Assembly (NCBI GenBank): GCA_964390055.1
Contig: CAYMGQ010000028.1
Coordinates: forward strand, 1-11,122
Length of the DNA stretch: 11,122 bases
Direction of reading: 5' to 3'
DNA from: CAYMGQ01 sp964390055
Lineage (GTDB): Bacteria; Bacillota; Clostridia; Peptostreptococcales; Natronincolaceae
A model generated the notes under the pieces. That model did no database searches. It had not been told where the DNA came from and saw nothing but the letters and a program-made list of their open reading frames with translations. Position numbers and translations under genes: made by a program. Shown in pieces: positions 1 to 7,254 of the stretch (positions are counted from its first letter, which is position 1; each line of letters starts with the position of its first letter).

Positions 1-392
1 GCATATATATTGCCATTGATGACCATATCAGACGGGAAGGGGAAAGGGGCAAAATCATGTATTGATACCAGCTTGCCCACCATTTTTTTCAACTCCTGCA
101 GGTAATTCTGGTCAAAGGCATAGGAATCAGTTACCAGAACCTCTATCCCTTCCTTTCTAATGATTGAGCCCATCTGGCTCAATTCTTCCCCTGTACTGCA
201 GTCCGCCGGCAGGCTTATTATACTTAGTTCCCGCCGGAACTCCTTTAGCTTCTTCAAGACTGCTGCTTCCTCTTTGACTATAAAGATTAGCTCTATATCG
301 GACGGGAAGGCACTGGCCAGGGCCAGTGTGCGCATGACATGTCCCATTCCTATCTTTGCATTGCCATCAACCCGGAAGCCTATCTTTTTCAT
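1..392 (-). CDS. pseG: PseG/SpsG-type nucleotide-sugar hydrolase, N-terminal part
   Basis: The frame opens at the ATG at 392 and stays open to the left edge, giving about 130 residues; the C-terminal part lies outside the window. Residues 7-21 read RVDGNAKIGMGHVMR, the GxGHxxR signature of the PseG family (UDP-2,4-diacetamido-2,4,6-trideoxy-beta-L-altropyranose hydrolase), with His18 in the position of the conserved active-site His. Family knowledge: PseG removes UDP from the pseudaminic acid precursor and hands the free sugar to PseI. I chose this start because AGGTG lies 5 bases upstream and the signature begins straight after it. It follows pseF, as spsG follows spsF in Bacillus. Residues 88-91 (TDSY) and 110-112 (IHD) fit the GT-B-like N-terminal fold. 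It is a soluble cytoplasmic enzyme with no signal peptide. Function rests on the N-terminal motif and gene order. Confidence 0.85.
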   Translation of the reverse strand, partial: MKKIGFRVDGNAKIGMGHVMRTLALASAFPSDIELIFIVKEEAAVLKKLKEFRRELSIISLPADCSTGEELSQMGSIIRKEGIEVLVTDSYAFDQNYLQELKKMVGKLVSIHDFAPFPFPSDMVINGNIY

Positions 393-538
393 ACTTTCAC
401 CTATACCTTCTTTCCACCGGAAACTATGCTTTCTGGGCCTATCCTTTCTTTCCAGCTAAACCAATGCTTTCTGGAGATACACCTTATCTTATGCTAAACC
501 AATGTTTTCTGAACCTACACCTGCTTCTGCTGAACCTT
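391..538. repeat. Four imperfect tandem copies of a 35-38 bp unit between pseF and pseG
   Basis: On the plus strand, atgctttctg begins at 426 and 464 and atgttttctg at 502, exactly 38 bases apart each time. A more degenerate copy (atactttca) begins at 391, 35 bases before. Each of the first three units continues with a pyrimidine-rich stretch and then aaac(c/t). Read on the minus strand, the units carry AAGGTGTA or AAGGTATAG. The unit at 502 covers the end of pseF and its stop (515-517), and the unit at 391 supplies the AGGTG ribosome binding site of pseG. The repeat therefore fills the whole 122-base gap between the two genes. Confidence 0.75.
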
Positions 539-1267
539 TCTATTCATCTCTGCCAGTGTTGGTTCTTCATCTAAGGCCTGGATTACCTGCCTTATATCAA
601 TAATCTGCCCTTCTTTATAAAATCTCCTGTAAATCTCCTGTATTAATTCAAAATCCTCTCTCTCATCAACACAGAGACGGTAGTCCCTCCTCAAATACGC
701 CGGGGGATCCACCTGGGCAGTCTTAAACAGGGCCGGATGCCTGTAAATGTAGAGGGTGACATGTTCCCTATAGGGGGAATTCCCGCCTTCTCCCTCCCCC
801 TCTATATATTCAGCTGCCTTTTCCAGGGTTTTGAGAGAAAATATCTCTGCATCAAGGCCTCTGGGATAGCCGTCCTCATCTACATTCAGCCGCATATAAT
901 CCAGATCAGAGGCTAAATATTTGCCCACCAGCTCATCTACTGTCAGTGGATCAAGTAAAGGACAATCACCGGTAACCCTGACGATTATATCTACCCCGTA
1001 TTTTTCTGCTGCCTCCAGATAACGGGAAAGCACATCTGTTTCGGAACCACGGTAAAAACTGATACCACAGGTCTCAGCAATCTCCACCACCGGAGTATCA
1101 GCCTCTTTATCACTGGTAGCTATGATAACCTGGTCTATTTTTTCAGCCTTATTCAACCTCTCTATTAGATGGGCCAGGAGTGGTTTTCCCTCCACCTCCA
1201 GGGCTACCTTTCCCGGTAGCCTTTCTGAACCCATCCGGGCCTGAACAATTGCAGCTACCTTTGCCAT
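515..1267 (-). CDS. pseF: PseF/SpsF-type CMP-nonulosonate cytidylyltransferase
   Basis: This is a 250-residue protein of the SpsF/PseF branch of the CMP-sugar transferases. The N-terminus reads AAIVQARMGSERLPGK, the CTP-binding signature of the family (residues 5-20). TGDCPLLDP at 99-107 supplies the acidic residue (Asp101) expected to bind Mg2+ with CTP. Family role: it activates pseudaminic acid or a related nonulosonic acid to the CMP-sugar used by glycosyltransferases. The start ATG has GGAGGA 7 bases upstream. Length fits the family. It lies between pseI and pseG, the Bacillus spsE-spsF-spsG order. The last few codons (about KVQQKQV) lie inside the tandem repeat that fills the gap to pseG, so the C-terminal tail may be recent or variable. 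The exact sugar substrate is inferred from context. Confidence 0.88.
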   Translation of the reverse strand: MAKVAAIVQARMGSERLPGKVALEVEGKPLLAHLIERLNKAEKIDQVIIATSDKEADTPVVEIAETCGISFYRGSETDVLSRYLEAAEKYGVDIIVRVTGDCPLLDPLTVDELVGKYLASDLDYMRLNVDEDGYPRGLDAEIFSLKTLEKAAEYIEGEGEGGNSPYREHVTLYIYRHPALFKTAQVDPPAYLRRDYRLCVDEREDFELIQEIYRRFYKEGQIIDIRQVIQALDEEPTLAEMNRKVQQKQV

Positions 1268-1290
1268 AAGATATTCCTCCAGACAATCTT

Positions 1291-1430
1291 TTTATATATC
1301 TTATCAATTAATATATCTAGACAATTAATACATCCTAATCTATATATATTTATTATTTATATATCTTATCTATCATTAAAACTTAAATTAACTATAAATC
1401 AAGAAGCAACTCTTCAATCTATATCTTATC
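1291..1430. repeat. AT-rich pseI-pseF gap with repeats of the pseI 3' end
   Basis: The 151-base gap 1268-1418 holds no gene and is almost entirely A and T except at the pseF ribosome binding site. On the minus strand GATAAGATATA occurs three times: over the last codons and stop of pseI (1430-1420), at 1370-1360 and at 1305-1295. The last two copies extend to a perfect 15-base repeat (plus strand 1291-1305 and 1356-1370). A second pair, caattaata(t/c)atc, lies at 1305-1317 and 1322-1334. I see no convincing promoter or terminator, although the AT content makes chance -10 boxes easy to find. Confidence 0.6.
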
Positions 1431-2468
1431 CCAGGTAAGGGGCTCATGGGCCTTAATATCCTTCCGGGCAATGCGGCCGATTACCAGGTCATAATACTTT
1501 GGCTTCAGCCCAATCCCTGGCCTCAATACTCCAATCATCTCCGAAGTAATTTCAGTACCGGCTGGTATATCTCTAATTGCAAAAATGCTCCTCCTGCCCC
1601 GGTGGTAATGAATCTCCTCAACAGCTACATGCCTTTTTATAGGGCTGCCAATGGCTGCCTCTGCTTCCCTGATGCCCTTTACCATTGCCTTAAGCTCATC
1701 CGGCTCCAGGGCAAACTTGTGGTCAGGGCCAGGTAAATTCCTATCCAGGGTAAAATGTTTCTCTATCACCCTGGCCCCCCTGGCAGCAGCACTGATGGGG
1801 ACAGTAATACCCAGGGTATGGTCAGAGTAACCAACAGGAAGCTGAAAGGCCTGTCTCATGGTATCCATGGCTGCCAGATTGACATCCTCAACAGGCATGG
1901 GATAACTTATACCACAATGGAGTAAAGCCACCTGCCTGTTACCCTCATTATAGATGGCTTCCAGGGCCTCCTCAATCTCTCCCAGATTGGCCATCCCTGT
2001 TGATAACAATATTGGTTTACTCTTCCGGGCTATATAACGTAAAAAAGGAATATCGACACACTCATAAGAAGCAATCTTAAAGGCCGGCATACCCAGTTCG
2101 TCCAGCTGGTCAACTGCCTCATAATCAAAGGGAGTGGAGAGGAAGATTATCCCCTTTTGCCCTGCATAATCCCGCAATTCCTCCTGCCATTCCCTGGGCA
2201 ATTCTAGGCCCTTATAGAGGTCATAGAGATTATCGGCAGTGTCATACTCATCCCCCAGGACCATTATTTCATCATCTGTCCGGGCTGCAATCTTATCGGC
2301 AGTAAAGGTTTGAAACTTCACCGCATCTGCCCCTGCTTCAACAGCTACATCTATCAATCCCTTAGCCTGGTCCAGATCACCATCATGGTTACTGCCTGCC
2401 TCTGCTATAATGAAAACAGGACTATTATCACCGATTGTTTTATCTCCTATTTTTATCTCATTTATCAC
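1419..2468 (-). CDS. pseI: Pseudaminic acid synthase family protein (PseI/SpsE/NeuB)
   Basis: This protein of about 349 residues condenses a 6-deoxy-hexosamine derivative with phosphoenolpyruvate to form a nonulosonic acid. The NeuB-family TIM barrel comes first, with IAEAGSNHDGDL near the N-terminus, then LLHCGISYP, GYSDHTLG and EKHFTLDRNLPGPDH, all hallmark substrate and metal-binding segments. The C-terminal SAF (antifreeze-like) domain begins near RRSIFAIRDIPAG and runs to LRPGIGLKPKYY and the end. I prefer the GTG at 2468 because AGGAG (2481-2477) lies 8 bases before it. The GTG at 2477, which would add three residues, overlaps that site and is too close. The gene overlaps the end of the HAD gene by 11 bases, so translation is probably coupled. 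The choice of PseI over NeuB or LegI rests on neighbours pseC, pseF and pseG. Confidence 0.9.
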   Translation of the reverse strand: MINEIKIGDKTIGDNSPVFIIAEAGSNHDGDLDQAKGLIDVAVEAGADAVKFQTFTADKIAARTDDEIMVLGDEYDTADNLYDLYKGLELPREWQEELRDYAGQKGIIFLSTPFDYEAVDQLDELGMPAFKIASYECVDIPFLRYIARKSKPILLSTGMANLGEIEEALEAIYNEGNRQVALLHCGISYPMPVEDVNLAAMDTMRQAFQLPVGYSDHTLGITVPISAAARGARVIEKHFTLDRNLPGPDHKFALEPDELKAMVKGIREAEAAIGSPIKRHVAVEEIHYHRGRRSIFAIRDIPAGTEITSEMIGVLRPGIGLKPKYYDLVIGRIARKDIKAHEPLTWDKI

Positions 2469-3165
2469 AGCCTTCACTCCTATCCATCCTGTCCAGTATT
2501 TCCTCCATATCCCTTAAAGTATTTACTTCAAAGTCAGCCTCATAGACTGGCTCCATTCTCTTTTCTATATGCATGCCTTTTTCTCTTATAATCCTGATTG
2601 TTTTCATCCCCAGTTTTCTGGCACCTATAAAGTCTTTCAACGGATTATCTCCTATATAGACAGCTTCCTCCGCCCTTATTTTAAAGATCTCCAGAAGTCT
2701 CAAGTAGGCAAAGGGAGCAGGTTTTCTCTTATCAACTCCATAATCATCTGTGACAATTATTTCGTCAACAAGATCAATTAAACCAAGACTCTTAATTTTA
2801 TTCCACTGCACCTGGGCATTACCGTCTGTTATTATACCTGTCTTATATTTACCCTCTTTTTTTAATTTCTCAAGTATATATTCTACATCCTCATAAAGCT
2901 GTATTCCCTCCGGTTCATGGGACCGGTATACAGCCAGCATTTTTTCCACTTCATCCAGGGGAAGAGAAAAATTCTCCAGGGCCAGGTCAAAAACCTTTCC
3001 CCGCCCCTCCTTCTCCAGGATATCGAGCTGCAGTTTATAAAATTCTTTCTCAGAAACCCCGTATTTAGAACCTATATACCTACTGACTGCCCTGAATCCG
3101 CTTTTTACATAATCCTGTTCATAATAGAGGGTGTCATCAAGGTCACAAATTATTGCTTTAATCAT
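2458..3165 (-). CDS. HAD-superfamily phosphatase
   Basis: This 235-residue cytoplasmic protein carries all four HAD motifs. Motif I is DLDDT at residues 8-12 (Asp8 nucleophile, Asp10 acid/base). Motif II is IITDG with Thr113. Motif III is Lys148 in KRKPAP. Motif IV is GDNPLKD, with Asp173 and Asp178 for Mg2+. The helical stretch between motifs I and II (about 15-100) fits a C1 cap, typical of YjjG- or NANP-like small-molecule phosphatases. The ATG has AGGTG 6 bases upstream. It lies 52 bases after the ATP-grasp gene and overlaps pseI, so it belongs to the same operon. The substrate is unknown. A phosphosugar, or a phosphorylated intermediate made with the ATP-grasp partner, is a reasonable guess, but PseI-type synthases do not themselves need a phosphatase. 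Confidence 0.85.
   Translation of the reverse strand: MIKAIICDLDDTLYYEQDYVKSGFRAVSRYIGSKYGVSEKEFYKLQLDILEKEGRGKVFDLALENFSLPLDEVEKMLAVYRSHEPEGIQLYEDVEYILEKLKKEGKYKTGIITDGNAQVQWNKIKSLGLIDLVDEIIVTDDYGVDKRKPAPFAYLRLLEIFKIRAEEAVYIGDNPLKDFIGARKLGMKTIRIIREKGMHIEKRMEPVYEADFEVNTLRDMEEILDRMDRSEGCDK
2477..2481 (-). promoter_or_regulatory. Ribosome binding site deciding the pseI start
   Basis: AGGAG on the minus strand ends 8 bases before the GTG at 2468. It touches the alternative GTG at 2477, which therefore cannot be served by it. Confidence 0.6.
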
Positions 3166-3195
3166 TTTCTACACCTGTAAATTATTAATTAATAT

Positions 3196-3230
3196 AATGT
3201 CTTAAAGACATTTATATTTAGTCTTTAAGA
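3196..3230. repeat. Overlapping inverted repeats at the end of the ATP-grasp gene
   Basis: Two mutually exclusive hairpins share one arm. One has perfect 8-base arms around a single central base (3196-3212). The other has perfect 10-base arms, tcttaaagac (3200-3209) and gtctttaaga (3221-3230), with an 11-base loop. The second covers the stop codon at 3218-3220. No clear U-run follows on the minus strand, so it is not a convincing terminator. Confidence 0.45.
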
Positions 3231-4192
3231 TCTTTGATATCCTTAAATACTGCTGTATCGTATCTTAACATAACTAAACCATCCTGGAATTCACCTATAA
3301 AGGGTTCAACTTTTTCACCATTCAGGATTTTATGTATCAACAAAGGATAGTTAACTCCGGCCTGGTAGGAGAGGGGAACCCCCCCGCCAAAACGGGGATT
3401 TACCTCAATGAGCTTTATCTCTCCATCTGGGAGGATCTTGGCCTGCAGGTTGGCCGGGCCTATAATACCTAAATCTTCTATAACCTTTACAGCAAGTTCA
3501 ATTAACCTGTTATCTTTGACTGTTACCGCTTTACTTACCTCACCGGCCCTGACTTCCAGCCTTTTTCGCGGAACAGCAGATAAAACCCTGCCCTCCAGGT
3601 CAGATAGGGTATCTATCGTGTATTCATCACCGTCAAGATATTCCTGGATAATAATATCTTCCAGGGTCCTGGTGTAAAAATCCAACTCTTCCTCTGTATT
3701 TACTTTATAGGTATTCTGGCTCCCCTGCCCCCTGCGGGGTTTTATAAACAAGGGATATGGCAATTCCCTATAATTCCGGTTTAATTCATCCGGCAAAAAA
3801 GTCTCCGGTACAGGGATGCCTTTTTTCCTGAAATATTGATAAAAGTTGTATTTATCCTGACAGAGTTCAATAACCTCGGTACTGGATAAGAGGAGCGTAA
3901 TCCCCTTTTCCTCTATGAACTCCCTGGCCTGATTGTAAACAGGAAAACTCTGTTCCAGTAAAGGTATTATCGTCTTAACATCATCCTTTTCACAAATCTC
4001 CAGTATGGTATCGATATAATTTTCTTCATATATTCCTGGAGTAAGATAATATTTATCTGCCTCATACAGGGCAGGAGCCAGCGGGCTTTTATCAGTTACG
4101 ATTACTTCAGCACCTGTTTTATTTAATTCCTGTTTAAATATTTTAGTCAATGCTCCCCGACGCCCGATGGTTGTGATTAATATGTTTGACAC
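3218..4192 (-). CDS. ATP-grasp ligase (CarB-like)
   Basis: This is a protein of about 324 residues from the ATP-grasp superfamily. Its N-terminal pre-ATP-grasp Rossmann-like domain starts with NILITTIGRRGAL. The central ATP-binding segments are LFIKPRRGQGS (ATP Lys about residue 151) and IIQEYLDGDEYTID. The C-terminal metal/ATP motif is IEVNPRFGGGVP (Glu about 264, Asn about 266). Family chemistry joins a carboxylate to an amine or other nucleophile through an acyl-phosphate. The substrate cannot be read from sequence. I prefer the GTG at 4192 because GGAGAG lies 9 bases upstream; a GTG at 4201 would add three residues but abuts that site. It stands between the phosphonate block and the HAD-pseI-pseF-pseG run and is GC-richer than the block: the 60-base line from 3361 is 55% GC by hand count. 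It may modify an amino sugar of the nonulosonate pathway, which is inference only. Confidence 0.85.
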   Translation of the reverse strand: MSNILITTIGRRGALTKIFKQELNKTGAEVIVTDKSPLAPALYEADKYYLTPGIYEENYIDTILEICEKDDVKTIIPLLEQSFPVYNQAREFIEEKGITLLLSSTEVIELCQDKYNFYQYFRKKGIPVPETFLPDELNRNYRELPYPLFIKPRRGQGSQNTYKVNTEEELDFYTRTLEDIIIQEYLDGDEYTIDTLSDLEGRVLSAVPRKRLEVRAGEVSKAVTVKDNRLIELAVKVIEDLGIIGPANLQAKILPDGEIKLIEVNPRFGGGVPLSYQAGVNYPLLIHKILNGEKVEPFIGEFQDGLVMLRYDTAVFKDIKDLKD

Positions 4193-4201
4193 TAAATACA
4201 C

Positions 4202-4207
4202 CTCTCC
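4202..4207 (-). promoter_or_regulatory. Ribosome binding site for the ATP-grasp gene
   Basis: GGAGAG on the minus strand lies 9 bases before the GTG at 4192 and directly against the GTG at 4201, which favours the shorter protein. Confidence 0.55.
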
Positions 4208-4230
4208 ACATTAATTCCATACTAAATCCA

Positions 4231-6099
4231 CTAACGACAATTAACTGTACTTTTAAACTTCTCGTCATCAAAAGGTGGAAATTCTTTAATTTCCATATAT
4301 GATTTTAGCCTCTGTAAATCACTTAAATATTTATTATTCTCTATACAATTTTCCTCCTCATCAGGCAGTATATATAAATCCTCTTCTCCAGTGTTATATA
4401 AAACATATTTCATTTTATCATCCCTTATAGCTTTGAATCCAAACACATACTTTTTACTACTAATATCAATAATACTATCTGCAAGTGCTTTATTAAATAT
4501 AGGCTCAAATTGCACCTCAATATATGGTTCGTTATGTATTTTTTCTATTTCCAGTTTACTTCCCTTCATTATAGATAATAGTAAAGAACCTAAATTTTTC
4601 ATGCTAAAAAGATTATCATACGTCCCTACTCCAACATTAGGAGATTTTATAATCAACGGGACATGGATTCTGGAATCTGGACAGCCAAATAATGTGAAAT
4701 AATTATTTTTTTCTGTAAATATATCCTCTATAACCTGTCCATGATCTCCAAAAAGAACTTTAGTCATATTCTTAGGTAAAAAATCCATATAAAATTCTAA
4801 CTGTTTATCAACATATGAAACACATTCGTAATATTGTTTCAAGAAATCAGATTCTTTTTGATCAGGTAAAGAGACACCATATTCTTCAATTCCTCTGTGA
4901 ATAACTGGTCTTTCTTCATGAAATCCACATATATGCGGTTTATGAATTTCTCCAACAAGATGTAGCAATGAAAATATAGGTCTATCTTCATTCTCATACA
5001 AATCACATACATGACGCCATAATACATTACTAATAAATGCTCCAATTGATGATTTTCCCGAATCAATGGAATCAATATCTGATAACCTTCTGCTAGTTTT
5101 AATTTGAGAAAGGTTATTACTATCATAAAACAACTTTTTACCCAGGACATAACTATATAACTTGTATCCATGTTCCTGAAGCGTACTTAATAAATCACTT
5201 TCCTCAATACTTATCATGTCCTTATTATATAATTTACCATCTATAGGCAACTTGCCGGTGAACATAGAAAACAAACTCATATAAGTAAATAAATTAGTAC
5301 TAAAGGCATTCTTAAAATAAACGGATTTTTTAGCTAAACTATTCAAAAAAGGCATATTACCATTCAATACATCCTTATTCCTTAAAGAATCAATTAAAAA
5401 TAACGTCATATCCCCTTTGTTTCTTTTACTCAATCTATTTTTTATATCAGTAAAAAGCAACTCTAATTCTCTTAAAAAACTCTCTAATTCTTTTTTCTTC
5501 AAGAAACCTAGAGAAATATATTCGTTAATAAAGTGTATAGCATATTTAAAATCTCTAATTGCAAGATATTTGCATATTAAATTCCATAAATGCTTTTCTT
5601 TTTCCCCAATCTGCTGACTAACTTCATATAAATTCCTAATTTCATATAACTCTAAATAGTTGGGATGATTATAATAAAATGGGGTTTTTAATACAATTCC
5701 TTTTTCCTCTAATTTATGGTAAAAATCAATATACTCGCATTTATAGTTAGCCTTTATTTCTTCTGCAATTTCTTTTCTATATCTATATGAAGATATAATT
5801 ATTAGATCAATTTCCAGTTTCTTTATCATATCTGGTCTGTAAATAGGATAATGAGCTATTTCTTCCCCAATACCTCCTATACCTTTATCAATAAAACAAA
5901 TTATATTCTTTTCTTTAGCAGGCAGGAATTTGATAAGTTCATTTCCATGATCCCCAGCTCCCCATATTGCGATTTTTTTACTCTGGGGAATATTCCTCCA
6001 TATTCTTAACATTTCACTTTCCACATTTCTTTGAAATGAAAAACTTGTTTTTAAATTGTATTTCTCAATTAAATAATTTAACCTGTACTCTAAATACAT
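4231..6099 (-). CDS. Soluble Rossmann-like / sulfatase-fold fusion, putative phospho- or phosphonotransferase
   Basis: This 622-residue protein has three parts. Residues about 38-130 form a Rossmann-like domain with KKIAIWGAGDHGNELIKF, resembling the nucleotide-sugar-binding N-terminus of PglD-like proteins. Residues about 140-225 are helical and charged. Residues about 229-510 are a sulfatase/alkaline-phosphatase-superfamily domain: TLFLIDSLR (Asp237, metal), NLFTYMSLFSMFTGKLP (Thr272 at the usual nucleophile position), FGDHGQ (Asp452, His453, metal) and RIHVPLII (His479). A Thr nucleophile is typical of LtaS/EptA-type transferases; arylsulfatases use Cys or Ser in CxPxR, absent here. I see no signal peptide or membrane segment, unlike LtaS or EptA, so it should act in the cytoplasm. 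GAGGGAG lies 8 bases before the ATG. It is the last gene of the phosphonate block, 21 bases after the reductase. I infer a role in transferring or releasing a phosphonate ester. The substrate is unknown. Confidence 0.75.
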   Translation of the reverse strand: MYLEYRLNYLIEKYNLKTSFSFQRNVESEMLRIWRNIPQSKKIAIWGAGDHGNELIKFLPAKEKNIICFIDKGIGGIGEEIAHYPIYRPDMIKKLEIDLIIISSYRYRKEIAEEIKANYKCEYIDFYHKLEEKGIVLKTPFYYNHPNYLELYEIRNLYEVSQQIGEKEKHLWNLICKYLAIRDFKYAIHFINEYISLGFLKKKELESFLRELELLFTDIKNRLSKRNKGDMTLFLIDSLRNKDVLNGNMPFLNSLAKKSVYFKNAFSTNLFTYMSLFSMFTGKLPIDGKLYNKDMISIEESDLLSTLQEHGYKLYSYVLGKKLFYDSNNLSQIKTSRRLSDIDSIDSGKSSIGAFISNVLWRHVCDLYENEDRPIFSLLHLVGEIHKPHICGFHEERPVIHRGIEEYGVSLPDQKESDFLKQYYECVSYVDKQLEFYMDFLPKNMTKVLFGDHGQVIEDIFTEKNNYFTLFGCPDSRIHVPLIIKSPNVGVGTYDNLFSMKNLGSLLLSIMKGSKLEIEKIHNEPYIEVQFEPIFNKALADSIIDISSKKYVFGFKAIRDDKMKYVLYNTGEEDLYILPDEEENCIENNKYLSDLQRLKSYMEIKEFPPFDDEKFKSTVNCR

Positions 6100-6120
6100 T
6101 TTTGCTACTCCCTCTAATAA

Positions 6121-7254
6121 TTAATTTATACTATTAAAAATTTCTTTTATATCTGCTTTATTTAATTTAACTGGATTATTCTTCAATCTATCAATATTAA
6201 TACCCGATAGAAATATTTCCTGACCTATATTTCTAACACAAATGTCTCTCAACTTAATTGACAGGCCTATTTCCTTCATTAAACTAATAATCCTACTTTC
6301 AATATTTTCTGATTCGACACCAAGCAAATTATTCAATTCATTAAAAATAGCCTGTAGATAATCTATACCTCTGGGATCATTTATTTCTTTATTTTTAAAA
6401 TTATTATTATACTTTATAATCTCACTCATAAGTATTGCAACTGCATGTCCATGAGGAATATCACAATAAGATGTAAGTGCGTATGACAAGGCATGTGCTG
6501 CAGTAGTTTTGGCTATATTTATAGCCTTTCCTGAATAATTGGCACCTAAAAGCATTTTTTCTTTTGCACTTTCAGAACCATATACAGCATCTACTATATT
6601 ACCAAAAGTTAATTCTATTGCTTTTCTAGAAAATTCTCTTGATTCCGCAGTAGAATTTATACTCCAGTAAGACTCTATACCCTGACAGAGTGCATCCATT
6701 CCACTACAGGCAGTAACATAAGCAGGAAGAGAATAAGTTAGTTCAGGATCAAGTATAACAAACTCAGGTAATATATTTTTATGAGCCACTGAATATTTTT
6801 TATCATCCAGATATAATACTGCAAAATGTGTCGCTTCACTACCCGTACCTACCGTAGTAGGAATTGCAACCATTGGTGGTATAAATGCAGAACTCATAAC
6901 ATCTTTTTTACCTTTGATGTAATCTTTTAAATCACCTGATTGAAAAGCAAAAAATTTTATCAATTTAGCCATATCTATAGCGCTACCGCCACCAATACCT
7001 ATTATAAGATCATAATTATTTTTCTTAAATAATGATATTCCTTTAATCAAATCATTATATTCAGGATTAAGACTGAAATCGTTATATATATCTACAACTT
7101 TCCCTTTTGTTAATTTCTCCAATTTCTCTTGTGCTCCCGATAATTTAAATGAACTTTTTCCACAAACTATAAATATCCTATTAGCATTAATATAGGTCAT
7201 AATTTCACTTAAGTTTTGTATACATTTTTCCCCGAAAAATTCTTTTTGATTCAT
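6121..7254 (-). CDS. Iron-type alcohol dehydrogenase, probable phosphonoacetaldehyde reductase
   Basis: This 377-residue protein belongs to the group III (iron) alcohol dehydrogenase family. The nucleotide-binding GIGGGSAIDMAK lies at 86-97 and IPTTVGTGSEAT at 131-142. Metal positions are Asp187 (in SGMDALCQGIESYW), His254 (AHALSY) and His268 (IPHGHA). The second position is Gln191, where most iron alcohol dehydrogenases have His. In phosphonate clusters this family (PhpC and FomC type) reduces phosphonoacetaldehyde to 2-hydroxyethylphosphonate with NAD(P)H. That is the likely role, because PEP mutase and phosphonopyruvate decarboxylase lie just upstream and no 2-aminoethylphosphonate transaminase is seen. 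The ATG overlaps the stop of the nucleotidyltransferase gene (ATGA, 7251-7254) with GGAGAG just upstream, indicating coupled translation. Cytoplasmic. Confidence 0.82.
   Translation of the reverse strand: MNQKEFFGEKCIQNLSEIMTYINANRIFIVCGKSSFKLSGAQEKLEKLTKGKVVDIYNDFSLNPEYNDLIKGISLFKKNNYDLIIGIGGGSAIDMAKLIKFFAFQSGDLKDYIKGKKDVMSSAFIPPMVAIPTTVGTGSEATHFAVLYLDDKKYSVAHKNILPEFVILDPELTYSLPAYVTACSGMDALCQGIESYWSINSTAESREFSRKAIELTFGNIVDAVYGSESAKEKMLLGANYSGKAINIAKTTAAHALSYALTSYCDIPHGHAVAILMSEIIKYNNNFKNKEINDPRGIDYLQAIFNELNNLLGVESENIESRIISLMKEIGLSIKLRDICVRNIGQEIFLSGINIDRLKNNPVKLNKADIKEIFNSIN

Noticed and set aside
31..310. gacgggaagg repeated at 31-40 and 301-310
   Set aside because: Both copies encode Phe-Pro-Ser-Asp in pseG; a ten-base coincidence with no further similarity around it.
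311..328. Perfect palindrome with 8-base arms inside pseG
   Set aside because: It encodes Thr-Leu-Ala-Leu-Ala-Ser, part of a conserved helix after GMGHVMR, so repeated Leu/Ala codons explain it.
4839..5171. Minus-strand 110-residue frame within the sulfatase-fold gene
   Set aside because: It is a different frame of a gene with intact motifs; composition follows the overlapping codons.
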